IMG/VR virus record: IMGVR_UViG_3300043445_000138
Coordinates: 1-32,563 of that record
DNA from: a virus
Direction: 5' to 3' (one strand)
DNA: 32,563 nt
Shown here in pieces: positions 22,562 through 30,283 of the stretch (positions within the stretch are counted from its first letter, which is position 1; the number at the start of each line of letters is the position of its first letter). Position numbers and translations under genes: made by a program. A model generated the notes under the pieces. That model did not search any database. It saw nothing but the letters and a program-made list of their open reading frames with translations, and had not been told where the DNA came from.

Positions 22562-22954
22562 ATGCCCGCGCCCACTCTCAACCGCCCCGAGCTCATGCTC
22601 GACTTCCTGCTCCCCGCCGGGCGCGAGAAATTCCGGCTGGATGAGGTGGCGCGCATCCTTAGCGACGACGCCGGCAAGCCCGTCTCGATCCAGTCGATCC
22701 GCAACGGGCTGGAGAGCGGCGCCCTCTTCGGCAGCCGGTTCAATTTTTCCTCGGTGCGCGCCGCCGTCGCACGCCACCGCGTGCAATGGCTCACCCGCGA
22801 AGACGTGCTCCTCGCCCTCCTCGAAAGCCGCACCGCCCCCGAGGCCGAACGCCTCGGCCGCATCCTCGCCATCATCGCCAGTTTCTCCCCCGAGGCCCTC
22901 GACACCGTGATCGCCACCGCCGTCGCCACCCGCACCCGCAAACGCGCCCGCTGA
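22562..22954 (+). CDS. Early protein with wHTH-like N-terminus
   Basis: 130 aa. Residues about 20-60 (GREKFRLDEVARILSDDAGKPVSIQSIRNGLESG) look like a HTH, followed by helices with a hydrophobic middle (DVLLALLESRTAPEAERLGRILAIIAS) and a basic C-terminus (RTRKRAR). DNA binding is likely. Not recognised. Confidence 0.55.
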   Translation: MPAPTLNRPELMLDFLLPAGREKFRLDEVARILSDDAGKPVSIQSIRNGLESGALFGSRFNFSSVRAAVARHRVQWLTREDVLLALLESRTAPEAERLGRILAIIASFSPEALDTVIATAVATRTRKRAR

Positions 22955-22984
22955 ATTTTTCCGACCACCGACCATATCCAGACC

Positions 22985-23401
22985 ATGAATACACCGACCA
23001 ATAATAAAAAAACTGCGCCCTTCACCGACGAACGCGTTGAAGCCATCACCAAACGCCTGGCTGATTTGCCCAAGGACGACCAGAGCGCCGTGATCTGGCG
23101 GCTCATAGGCAACATGCAGTATCGGGCTGTGGACCGCCCCAACGCTCCGGCCCGCGAGTTCTTCGAGCTGATGGAAAAAAATGTCGCCGCTGCCGAAGCT
23201 AAGAACGCCGGCCTGCTGAACGCCGAGCAGCTCAATGGGTGCGCCTGCGTCACCTGCGGAGATAACCACCGTCCGATGATTCCGCTTGGGATCGAGACGA
23301 AGCTATCCACCGAGCTTTTCGCCTGCAACCGCTCCGAATGCACCGTCGATCCCGACGTGATCCGCAACCGCATCCCTGTCTCCGCCCGCGTCGCCGCCTG
23401 A
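22985..23401 (+). CDS. Early protein with a Cys cluster
   Basis: 138 aa. A helical N-terminal half (TDERVEAITKRLADLPKDDQ) is followed by a possible zinc site: CACVTCGDNH (about residues 86-95), then C-x4-C (C114, C119). Zinc ribbons of this sort often bind nucleic acid or mediate protein contacts. The start follows the recurring leader (A/T-rich run, then CCGACC, then ATG). Unknown function. Confidence 0.55.
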   Translation: MNTPTNNKKTAPFTDERVEAITKRLADLPKDDQSAVIWRLIGNMQYRAVDRPNAPAREFFELMEKNVAAAEAKNAGLLNAEQLNGCACVTCGDNHRPMIPLGIETKLSTELFACNRSECTVDPDVIRNRIPVSARVAA

Positions 23402-23404
23402 GCC

Positions 23405-23647
23405 ATGAGCACCCAACACCTCTCCCCCGAGACGCGCCACACGCTCAAGTGCATCGGCGTCGAGATCCACGCCCGCCGCGAAAAGCTCGGCCTGGACATC
23501 ATGACCCTCGCCGCCCGCGCCGGCATCGACGCCGACCTGTGGGCCGGCATCGAGGCCGGTGAGATCAACGCGACCATGGATGACCTCTTCGCCATCGCCG
23601 AAGTCCTCGGCGCGCCCCTCCACGAAATCGTCAAAGCCGCCATCTGA
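23405..23647 (+). CDS. XRE-like HTH protein
   Basis: 80 aa, essentially one helix-turn-helix domain: HARREKLGLDIMTLAARAGIDADLWAGIEAGEINATMDDLFAIAEVLG. The pattern (recognition helix followed by 'E-A-G-E' and a helix with LFAIAEVLG) is that of Cro/CI-type regulators. It could be the Cro- or Ner-like counterpart of the repressor at 20514. It starts four bases after the previous stop. Confidence 0.65.
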   Translation: MSTQHLSPETRHTLKCIGVEIHARREKLGLDIMTLAARAGIDADLWAGIEAGEINATMDDLFAIAEVLGAPLHEIVKAAI

Positions 23648-23650
23648 GCC

Positions 23651-23887
23651 ATGCACCCCTGTCTCCCCAATGCCATCCCGTTCCTGCCTGGCTGCGTCGT
23701 GCGCCGGGTGGCGGCCCGCCCCCAAGGCTTCACGCGCTACTCGGCGACCTACTGGTTCAACGGGCGCGGCTACCAGGCCACCATCGAGTGCGCCACCACC
23801 CCCGGCCTCATCGAGGTCATGCAACATTTCGACCGCCATCCCACCTCCTTCACCGCCGTCTCCGCCCCCGTTTCCAAAGCCCTTTAA
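23651..23887 (+). CDS. Small beta-rich protein
   Basis: 78 aa, small alpha/beta with strands VVRRVAARPQGFTRYSATYWF and GRGYQATIEC. Its stop codon lies inside copy 2 of the TTAA-N7-TTAA motif. Not recognised. Confidence 0.5.
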   Translation: MHPCLPNAIPFLPGCVVRRVAARPQGFTRYSATYWFNGRGYQATIECATTPGLIEVMQHFDRHPTSFTAVSAPVSKAL

Positions 23888-23899
23888 GCCACCTTTAAA
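23883..23899 (+). repeat. TTAA-N7-TTAA motif, copy 2
   Basis: TTTAAGCCACCTTTAAA, two hexamers 11 bp apart, ending directly before ATG 23901. It takes the place of a Shine-Dalgarno sequence and could be an operator or transcription-factor site for the downstream transposition genes. Confidence 0.85.
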
Positions 23900-23900
23900 A

Positions 23901-24620
23901 ATGTCCACCGAACTCCTTAACCCCTCCGAAACCGCCAACGTAGAACTGGGCCGCGAACTCACCCTTCGCTACAACCGCGCCATCAACGCCTGGGGGGCCA
24001 TCCTCCACTTCGGCGCGATGCTCGCGCAGCTGGAAACCCATTTGACGGCATCGTTGCCGTCAAATGAACGCGAGCGCGGCCGCTACGTAAAAGGCTCCGG
24101 CCTTAAGGGCTTCCTCGACACCTACGCGCCGGAGATCGACGAGCGCAAAGCCCGCCGCATCCGCGACGTGGCGCAGGCCGTCGCCGAGCGCGAGAAGATC
24201 GACATCGCCCTCTTCACCGAGCCGGTCGAGGCCCTGCCCGCCGCCGACCGCAAGAAGATCGAGGGCGCGCTCTCCTTCCTCGAGGAGAAAAACATGAAGG
24301 CCGTGCAGCTCGAACTCGGCCTCGTCTCCCGCATGGGTGCCGCCGCCAAGGGCGGCGACCTGGGCGGGCGTCGCAAGGCCGCCGCCGACATGACCGCCGC
24401 CGAGATCGCCCAAGCACAGGAGGCCACCCGCGCCGCCAACGAGAAGGAGTGGACCGCCTGGCTCGACATGCTCGAAGCCTCCGGCCTGCGCATCCCGCAG
24501 TGGTCGTGCCTGCCCCTGCACAAGCTGGAGCGCATGTCGTCGCTCCTCCTCGACGTGCGCAAGCTCGTTGACCAGGCCATCGCCACCGAGCGCCGCAGCC
24601 AGAAGGGAGGCCGCTCATGA
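23901..24620 (+). CDS. Early protein coupled to the transposase
   Basis: 239 aa, all helical. The first 110 residues (LGRELTLRYNRAINAWGAILHFGAML...RYVKGSGLKGFLDTYAPEIDERKARRIRDVAQAV) recall DUF3102-like proteins, small phage/plasmid helical proteins with a repeated-R pattern. It ends in an ATGA overlap with the transposase (24617-24620), so the two are made together and may act together, for instance as an accessory to transposition or as a regulator. The gene contains a 12-bp hairpin (24039-24066). Function unknown. Confidence 0.55.
   Translation: MSTELLNPSETANVELGRELTLRYNRAINAWGAILHFGAMLAQLETHLTASLPSNERERGRYVKGSGLKGFLDTYAPEIDERKARRIRDVAQAVAEREKIDIALFTEPVEALPAADRKKIEGALSFLEEKNMKAVQLELGLVSRMGAAAKGGDLGGRRKAAADMTAAEIAQAQEATRAANEKEWTAWLDMLEASGLRIPQWSCLPLHKLERMSSLLLDVRKLVDQAIATERRSQKGGRS
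24039..24066. repeat. Perfect 12-bp hairpin inside a coding region
   Basis: CATTTGACGGCA, loop TCGT, TGCCGTCAAATG, a perfect inverted repeat in gene 23901-24620. It encodes HLTASLPSN, so codon choice alone can hardly explain it. It could be an attenuator, a protein-binding site or a fossil of a small palindromic repeat. Confidence 0.85.
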
Positions 24621-26677
24621 GCCAGCTCCTCGACAACTCCCGCCGCCTGTTCTTTGTCCCCGCCGCCGACCGCGAGCTGTTCGACACGCAGATCCCCAGT
24701 GCCGCCCGCTCCCGGTGCGAGCTGCTGCTCTGCTGCATGGAGCGCATACACCTCGCCCGCAACCGCAAGGCCGAGTGCGCCGAGATCGCCCGCGGTCTCA
24801 CCCACCTGCGCGGCTGCTCCGCACACCAGCTCAAGCGGCTCTACCTCTCCTTCCGCGCCGCCGGCAACGACTGGCGCAAGCTCGTCCCGGCCTACCACCT
24901 CCCGGCCGAGGAGCACCAGCGCGGTAATCTCTCGCCCGAGTTCATCCGCTACTGGCAGGCCCTCGCCGAGGAGAACCAGCGCGCCGCCCGCCCCGCCTAC
25001 CGTGAGCTCCTCCGCCGCTGGCGCCGGGGCGACGAGATCGGCGGCATGGGCACCTGGCGCCGCTGGTGGCAGGCCAAGTTCAAGGGCCGCCCGCTTCCTG
25101 TCGAGTGCCCCGAAGACATCCCCGCCGGCTGGTCCTACGAAAACCTCCTCGCCCACATGCCCGCCAAGGTCGAGACGATCATCGTGCGCGACGGTCTCTT
25201 CGCCGCCCACGCCGGTCTGTCGCAGATCCTGCGCGACCGCAACCAGCTCCGCCCGCACGAGCTGCTCACCTTCGACGACGCGCAGCTCGACTTCCGCGTC
25301 ATGGCCGAGGGCGGCGTGCGCAAGCTGCGCGGCGTCTTCTGCCTCGACGTGGGCGACGCGTATCTGCTCAGCCACTACACCAAGCCCGTCCTCGCCAAGG
25401 AAGACGGCGGCGAGGAAGGGCTCATGCGCGGCGAGGTGCGCCAGCTCCTGTTCTATCTCCTGCGCGACTATGGCATCCCGCGCGATTATCCTCTCAACCT
25501 CCTGGTCGAGAGCGGCGCGGCCTCCGTCTCCAAGGAAGACGCCGCATGGCTCCACGCCATGAGCGAGGGCCGGATCATCGTCCACCGCACCAGCGTCACC
25601 GAGCGCACTGCCTTCCTCGGGGCCTACTCCGAGCGCTACGGCCAGCCGTGGCACAAGGGCTGGATCGAGGCCTTCTTCAACCTCCTGCACAACGAGTGCG
25701 CCGGTCTCTCCGGCCAGTTCGGTCGCAACCAGCTCGAAGGCAAGACGGGCGATTTCGAGAAAAGGAAGGAGGCCGCGCTCACCCTCTACAAAGCCGCCGA
25801 GCTCCTGCCCGATTTCTACCGCGACCAGCTCTCCATGCCGTTCCCGTCGCTGGCCCGCGCCAACGATTTTTTGGTCGATGTCATCAACCGCATCAACCAC
25901 CGCCGCGACCACCGCCTGCAAGGCTTCGACCGCGTGCCCCAGTGGAGGCTCACCGAGGGCGACACGTGGCGCGACTGGGCCGATCTCCGCGCCCTCCCGC
26001 CCGCCGTCCACGACGCGGTGCAGACGCGTGAGGTGATGGAGTCCCCCGCCGAGCGCCGCGCCCGCCGCTGGGCCGGTCTCGACCGCATCTCGCTCTCCGA
26101 GCTGTCGCTCATCCCGCTGCTCAACGCCAAGCGCACCGTGACCCTGGCAAAGCCCTTCGAGGTGAAGCTCCAGATCGACGGCAAGGGCCACGTTTTTAGG
26201 AAAACCGACAAGGCTCTCGCCAAGGAAGGGCTCACCTTCACCGCCCACTTCGACGAAGACCGCGCCGACTGCATCCACCTCTTCGACGAGGCGGGCCGCC
26301 ACGTCGCCACGCTGCCCCGCGTCGATGGGTTTAACCCGCTCGACCGCGAGGCCTACAAAGCCGCCAGCAAGGAAAACGCCGCCGCCAACCGCGTGCTCCT
26401 CGACAATATCCAGGCGCGCACCGCCGGCCGCGCCGGCGAACGTCTCGCCGCCGAGCAGCACAACCGCGAAGTGCTGGAGACCGCCGCCGCCGACATCGAG
26501 GCCGGCCGCATGCAGCTCACGCCCGCCGAGCGCGCCACGCTCTCCATGCAGGCCGGCGCGGCCGAGGTCCGCACCACCCGCGCCGCCTCCACCAAACGCA
26601 CCACCAAGAAACGCGAGGCCGCCGACAAGACCCTCACCTCCATCACCACCCAGGCCGCCACCATGACCGGCCTCTGA
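24617..26677 (+). CDS. Mu-type DDE transposase (MuA-like)
   Basis: 686 aa, close to MuA (663 aa). N-terminal helical DNA-binding region (1-200), RNase H-fold core with D220 or D221 in LLTFDDAQLDF, then NLLVESGAAS where the second catalytic acid is E298, then E351 in KGWIEAFFNLL. Residues about 505-570 form the Mu-transposase C-terminal barrel, followed by a charged, Ala-rich tail (to 686) that in MuA contacts MuB and ClpX. It would join phage ends to target DNA for replicative transposition and integration. The substitution of Glu for the usual second Asp is noted in the findings. ATGA overlap with the upstream gene. Confidence 0.85.
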   Translation: MSQLLDNSRRLFFVPAADRELFDTQIPSAARSRCELLLCCMERIHLARNRKAECAEIARGLTHLRGCSAHQLKRLYLSFRAAGNDWRKLVPAYHLPAEEHQRGNLSPEFIRYWQALAEENQRAARPAYRELLRRWRRGDEIGGMGTWRRWWQAKFKGRPLPVECPEDIPAGWSYENLLAHMPAKVETIIVRDGLFAAHAGLSQILRDRNQLRPHELLTFDDAQLDFRVMAEGGVRKLRGVFCLDVGDAYLLSHYTKPVLAKEDGGEEGLMRGEVRQLLFYLLRDYGIPRDYPLNLLVESGAASVSKEDAAWLHAMSEGRIIVHRTSVTERTAFLGAYSERYGQPWHKGWIEAFFNLLHNECAGLSGQFGRNQLEGKTGDFEKRKEAALTLYKAAELLPDFYRDQLSMPFPSLARANDFLVDVINRINHRRDHRLQGFDRVPQWRLTEGDTWRDWADLRALPPAVHDAVQTREVMESPAERRARRWAGLDRISLSELSLIPLLNAKRTVTLAKPFEVKLQIDGKGHVFRKTDKALAKEGLTFTAHFDEDRADCIHLFDEAGRHVATLPRVDGFNPLDREAYKAASKENAAANRVLLDNIQARTAGRAGERLAAEQHNREVLETAAADIEAGRMQLTPAERATLSMQAGAAEVRTTRAASTKRTTKKREAADKTLTSITTQAATMTGL

Positions 26678-26727
26678 TTTTTCCCAGCTCTCCACTTTTT
26701 CCAACTCCGACCAACCAACACCGACCA

Positions 26728-27813
26728 ATGGCCACCAAAGAAACCCTCCCCACCGCCTCGCAACTGCGCGAATGGATCACCTCGGGCACCGAGAATCCCA
26801 AGCGCTTCGCCTACCCGCAGGAGGCCATCGAGCCCACCCTCGGCATGCTCGACTACGCCCACTTCTGCTGCGACTCCAACATCGAGCTCGTCACCGAGAA
26901 ATGCCGCGCCATGGGCTTCACTTACGACCGCCAGTATTACTACCAACTGCTCACGGGCCGCTACTTCCGCGTCGATGGCGACGGCAAAGTCCAAGGCTCC
27001 TGGCGCAACCTCCGCGAGCTGTGGACGCAGGTCGAACTGCGCCTCACCTTCGCCCGCCAGATCTCCAAGGTCATCTTCACCGAGACCACCGTGTGGGAGA
27101 AGATCAACGAATACGTGCAGCGTAAGCGTGTCTCCTACACGTCCTGCAAATTTGGCGCCATCGTGGGCTACACCGGCTCACAGAAATCCGCTTCGTTCAA
27201 CGAGCTGATCCGTCGCGAGGAGCCGGGCACGATCATCCGCATGGAGGCCCCGCCGCTGCCCTCCCTGAGCGAGTTCATCCACAAGCTCTCCGACATCCTC
27301 GGCTCCGCCAAGAGCGACGGCCGCGCCGAGCGCCGCGACTTCATCCGCAAGCATTTCAAAGTGCCTCGCCGCACGCTGATCGTGGACAACATCCAGCGCT
27401 GCCTGTGCCGCTCCGTGAAGAACGGTTCGTATCAGCCGATCTTTGAGTTTCTCCTCGAGCTCCAGGAAGACACCGGCTGCACGATCATCATCAGCTGGAC
27501 GCCCGACGCCGACAAATTCGAGGAGGCGCTCAAAAGCGCCTTCTTCGAGCAGTTCATCGGCCGCATCGGGGGCGAGCGCGAGATCTTGCGCCTCGACGAG
27601 TTCACCAACGACGAGGACATCCGCCGGTTCTGCCGCACGTTCAAAGTCGAGGAGGCCGACATCGAGGAGCTGATGCCCCGCCTGCGCACCCTCGTGCAGG
27701 AGAAGGGCAGGGTGCGGCCGCTCATCCAGGCGCTCCAGGCAGGCCACCGCCTGGCCAACGCCGCCAACAAGCCCTACCGCGCCGCCCACCTACGCACCTA
27801 TCTCGCCGACTGA
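26728..27813 (+). CDS. MuB-like target-selection ATPase
   Basis: 361 aa, AAA+ fold. Residues about 1-110 are N-terminal DNA-binding-type helices; the ATPase has a Walker A-like GYTGSQKS (147-154), where a Gln stands in place of the usual third Gly, and a Walker B-like RRTLIVDNIQR (D220). MuB binds and prepares target DNA, and stimulates MuA. It lies directly after the transposase, the conserved A-B order. Start codon ATG 26728 follows the recurring 'CACCGACCA' leader. Length exceeds that of Mu B (312 aa). Confidence 0.8.
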   Translation: MATKETLPTASQLREWITSGTENPKRFAYPQEAIEPTLGMLDYAHFCCDSNIELVTEKCRAMGFTYDRQYYYQLLTGRYFRVDGDGKVQGSWRNLRELWTQVELRLTFARQISKVIFTETTVWEKINEYVQRKRVSYTSCKFGAIVGYTGSQKSASFNELIRREEPGTIIRMEAPPLPSLSEFIHKLSDILGSAKSDGRAERRDFIRKHFKVPRRTLIVDNIQRCLCRSVKNGSYQPIFEFLLELQEDTGCTIIISWTPDADKFEEALKSAFFEQFIGRIGGEREILRLDEFTNDEDIRRFCRTFKVEEADIEELMPRLRTLVQEKGRVRPLIQALQAGHRLANAANKPYRAAHLRTYLAD

Positions 27814-27827
27814 TTTTTAACCCCCCG

Positions 27828-27844
27828 CTTAAGCACACCTTAAA
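27828..27844 (+). repeat. TTAA-N7-TTAA motif, copy 3
   Basis: CTTAAGCACACCTTAAA directly before ATG 27845, the same layout as copy 2 before ATG 23901. Half-sites 11 bp apart. Confidence 0.85.
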
Positions 27845-28114
27845 ATGTCTTCAAAATTCAAATACGAGACCCGCCTCAACGGGCGCGGCGGCTGGGAGAT
27901 CGGCATTCTCGGCGACCGCGCCGGCGACGGTGAAGGCAACTACGCCACCGAGAGCGACGCCTTTGCCATCGCTCGCCGCAACTACGAACCCGGCGAGATC
28001 CGCCGCGGCGAAGAGCCGACCGTCACTCCGGCGCGCAAGCCCGCCCGCAAACCCATCCCGCAACCCAGCATGTCCGGCCGCCTCGTCCGCCGCGTCAAAG
28101 CCCTCACGCGCTAA
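27845..28114 (+). CDS. Small early protein
   Basis: 89 aa. The N-terminal part (KYETRLNGRGGWEIGILGDRAGDGEG) looks beta-rich; the C-terminal half is basic with a PARKPARKPIPQP repeat, likely disordered and nucleic-acid binding. Preceded by copy 3 of the TTAA motif. Not recognised. Confidence 0.5.
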   Translation: MSSKFKYETRLNGRGGWEIGILGDRAGDGEGNYATESDAFAIARRNYEPGEIRRGEEPTVTPARKPARKPIPQPSMSGRLVRRVKALTR

Positions 28115-28117
28115 GCC

Positions 28118-28387
28118 ATGACACCCGCACAAATCACCCACATCCGCCGCCTCGCGTGCAGCATGGTCACCGAGCTGGCCCAGATCACCGGCGCCCTGGA
28201 CACCATCGAAGAGATCCACCGCAACCCCGACCCCGCCACCGGCGAGAGGGATGCCGTTGCCATCGCCGAAGCTCAGGCCGGTGCGCAGGACGCCGCCATT
28301 CAGCTCTCCGTCACCGCCGAAGAAATCTTCCCTCTTCTGGCCGTCAGCAAATTCGCCAACACCCGCCGCAAGCTCATCCCCGCCTGA
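28118..28387 (+). CDS. Small helical early protein
   Basis: 89 aa, all-helical (HIRRLACSMVTELAQITGALDTIEEI; DAAIQLSVTAEEIFPLLAV). Four bases after the previous stop; tightly packed operon member. Not recognised. Confidence 0.5.
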   Translation: MTPAQITHIRRLACSMVTELAQITGALDTIEEIHRNPDPATGERDAVAIAEAQAGAQDAAIQLSVTAEEIFPLLAVSKFANTRRKLIPA

Positions 28388-28393
28388 TTCACC

Positions 28394-28705
28394 ATGCGCT
28401 ACATCATCGCCACCAATCCTGACGGCACCGCCCAGCCCTTTCTCGGGCTGGCCCCCGTCACCCACAAGCAACTGGCCCAAAACGCCGCCCAGCTCGGATT
28501 CACCGACGTGCGCTCCGCCGGCTTTTGCCACATGGGACCGGCCCTGGGCGTGACGACCCACTACCGCAGCGACGGGCTCGGCCTCTCGCCCGCACCGGAT
28601 GACGCCCAACTCATCCACCTCCACTACCGCGCCACCCTCGATCTCGTCCCCGAGTTCCAGATGCGCAAAGCCGGCGCCCCCGCCCAGCTCGCCGCCACCG
28701 TTTAA
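28394..28705 (+). CDS. Small alpha/beta early protein
   Basis: 103 aa: strand RYIIATN, helix (HKQLAQNAAQLGF), and a strand-rich end (DDAQLIHLHYRATLDLVPEFQM). It resembles small phage accessory proteins in size and fold but matches no family I know. Confidence 0.5.
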   Translation: MRYIIATNPDGTAQPFLGLAPVTHKQLAQNAAQLGFTDVRSAGFCHMGPALGVTTHYRSDGLGLSPAPDDAQLIHLHYRATLDLVPEFQMRKAGAPAQLAATV

Positions 28706-28737
28706 CGTCAGCACCCAACTCAAACACACCGACAGCC

Positions 28738-29196
28738 ATGCCTAAAATCGACACAAACAAAGTCGCCGAAATCCTGAAACGCAACGAGGTCGAGCCCGCT
28801 CTCCTCCGCACCATCGTCGAGGAAATGAACCTCCTCACCTCGCCCGAGGTGGACGAAGAGAAGGCGCCCGCCATCAAAAAACAATTCGTGATCCTGATCT
28901 CCGATCCGGACGGCCGTCTGCCCAAGGGCAACAACTTCGCCGGCTGGGTGCTCCAGGTGCCGGAGAACGAATCCGCGCTCACCACTCAGGACCGCATCTG
29001 CAAAGCCGCCTACGAGTTCAACACTACGAAGAAAGGCCGCCTCATGCCCGTGCGCACGGTCGGCGAAGCTCTGGAGAACGTCCCCGCCAAACACTTCAAG
29101 GAATCCCAGCTCTTAGTGAAGACGAAGACCCCGGTGCTCATGCTCACCACCGACAACGAAATCCCCACCGACGCGCCGGCCCGCCGCCGCAAATAA
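28738..29196 (+). CDS. Early protein of unknown function
   Basis: 152 aa. Helical start (NKVAEILKRNEVEPALLRTIVEEMN) followed by strands in a well-formed domain (KQFVILISDPDGRLPKGNNFAGWVLQVP). A helix and two basic segments end the protein (PARRRK). No catalytic motif. It resembles a small accessory protein of phage replication in its layout but this is only an impression. Confidence 0.5.
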   Translation: MPKIDTNKVAEILKRNEVEPALLRTIVEEMNLLTSPEVDEEKAPAIKKQFVILISDPDGRLPKGNNFAGWVLQVPENESALTTQDRICKAAYEFNTTKKGRLMPVRTVGEALENVPAKHFKESQLLVKTKTPVLMLTTDNEIPTDAPARRRK

Positions 29197-29327
29197 AACC
29201 ACATCCGGCTAGCTGGACTGAAATTCAACATGACCCGCCCGCAAGGGCCGACACCAGGACGCGAGCTTAGGTAAGGCGAGAAGCACCTCGGGGAATTTTT
29301 AGCCGTAATTTTCAACCACCACCGACC
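29197..29327. other. Longest spacer of the early operon
   Basis: 131 bases without a supported gene. It holds a CCGGCTAGCTGG near-palindrome (29208-29219), a GCCC-GCAA-GGGC hairpin (29237-29248) and a leader ending CACCGACC before ATG 29328. No T-run follows either hairpin. An ATTCAAC heptamer (29223) looks like one attC box but lacks the partners. Nothing firmly identified. Confidence 0.5.
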
Positions 29328-29666
29328 ATGTCCACGACCAAGACCAAAAACCACACCGCCATCACGCGTGCGCAACTTACCCGCGTGCTGGAGGCCGCCA
29401 CCCGCATCGAGTATCCGAGCGACAAAGAGCGCGACTTCCGCGTCGCCGTCATGAAGCGCCTGCCCGTCGTCTCCGAACTCCCGCAACTCGGCGAAGAGGC
29501 GGTGCAGGAACGTGCGATCGACGTGCGCTCCTTCGAGGCCGTCGCCAAGATCGAGCGCCCCAACGACGAGGAGCGCGCCTTCCGCGACCTCGTCATGGGC
29601 AAACTCGCCGTGGCCTTCGGCCTCAAAGCCATGCGCACCGTGTCCCTCGTCCCCGCCAAGAAATGA
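29328..29666 (+). CDS. Small protein with internal duplication
   Basis: 112 aa. Two related 27-residue segments: EAATRIEYPSDKERDFRVAV (about 23-42) and EAVAKIERPNDEERAFRDLV (about 70-89), each followed by M-K/G-R/K-L, so a helical unit has been duplicated. The ends are basic. It overlaps the next start by ATGA. Function unknown; repeat units may bind a partner. Confidence 0.55.
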   Translation: MSTTKTKNHTAITRAQLTRVLEAATRIEYPSDKERDFRVAVMKRLPVVSELPQLGEEAVQERAIDVRSFEAVAKIERPNDEERAFRDLVMGKLAVAFGLKAMRTVSLVPAKK

Positions 29667-29935
29667 AGACCGTAATCGTCACCACTCGTTACGCGTCCGA
29701 TTGCTTCGTCGCCCGCGCCGGCAAGGGCAAGAGAGCCAAGACCGCATCCTCCACGTCGCTCGTCACCTCGGCGGTGCGCGCGGCCGCGTATAAGTATTTC
29801 CGCATGGATGAGTCCAACGTCCAAACCATCGACGACATCGAGATCCAGCGCGTCCCCGGTGCCACCGGAAGCAACGTCGGCGACACCTTCCGCGCCACAC
29901 TGCCCGATTTGCCCGACACGAAAGGAGGAGCCTGA
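29663..29935 (+). CDS. Small alpha/beta early protein
   Basis: 90 aa. Strand TVIVTTRYASDCFVARA, a basic Ser/Thr-rich turn (GKGKRAKTASSTSLVT), a helix (AVRAAAYKYFRM) and strands. Its 3' end carries the AAAGGAGG ribosome site of the next gene. Not recognised. Confidence 0.55.
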   Translation: MKTVIVTTRYASDCFVARAGKGKRAKTASSTSLVTSAVRAAAYKYFRMDESNVQTIDDIEIQRVPGATGSNVGDTFRATLPDLPDTKGGA

Positions 29936-29936
29936 T

Positions 29937-30206
29937 ATGAGCACTGCACCAAAACCCTTCGCCGCGCTGACGCTCCCCGAGTGGGCCGACTACATGCGCG
30001 AGATCTTGCAACGCGAAGGCCGCGCCGTGCGCTCCGGCGGCGCCAATCTCACAATCGAGGCCAAGTCCCTCACCACCGACCAGTGGTATTCCCTCCCGCT
30101 CCCGCCGGACGGCAAACCGCAATTCACCACCACCACCGACCGCGACCAAGCCCTCGCCCGCATCTTGGAGCCGAACGCCGCCGTCAGACGCGATCCGCAG
30201 CAATAA
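29937..30206 (+). CDS. Last early-operon gene, ends inside attC-like site
   Basis: 89 aa, from ATG 29937 with a clear Shine-Dalgarno sequence (AAAGGAGG about eight bases upstream). A helix (LPEWADYMREILQREGRAV) and strands form a small alpha/beta protein. Its last 12 codons lie in the left arm of the attC-like repeat (30170-30206), the way cassette genes commonly end. It could be the last phage gene or the first cassette. Not recognised. Confidence 0.55.
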   Translation: MSTAPKPFAALTLPEWADYMREILQREGRAVRSGGANLTIEAKSLTTDQWYSLPLPPDGKPQFTTTTDRDQALARILEPNAAVRRDPQQ

Positions 30207-30283
30207 ACCAATATCATGAAAACGCTTGAAATCTTAAAATCACCGGAAGCCTGCGGATCGTTGTCTGTAGGGCATGGTTCTGC
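30170..30283 (+). other. attC-like recombination site 2
   Basis: Read left to right: R''-like GCCGAAC (30170-30176); a spacer; L'' CAGACGCGATCCGCAG (30185-30200); a variable loop (30201-30250); L' CTGCGGATCGTTGTCTG (30251-30267); spacer; R'-like GTTCTGC (30277-30283). L'' and L' pair over about 15 positions with one extra base on the right arm, the extrahelical feature typical of attC. The right half is nearly identical to that of site 1 (GTT-TCTGTAG-GC-TGGTT). Both outer boxes deviate by one base from RYYYAAC / GTTRRRY. Confidence 0.7.

Noticed and set aside
24122-26728. Long 868-aa - strand ORF opposite the transposase
   Set aside because: Gly/Ala-rich shadow of the transposase and the 239-aa gene; no domain seen.
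29223-29270. Third attC site in the spacer before gene 29328
   Set aside because: ATTCAAC matches an R'' box but there are no paired L boxes and no GTTRRRY partner.
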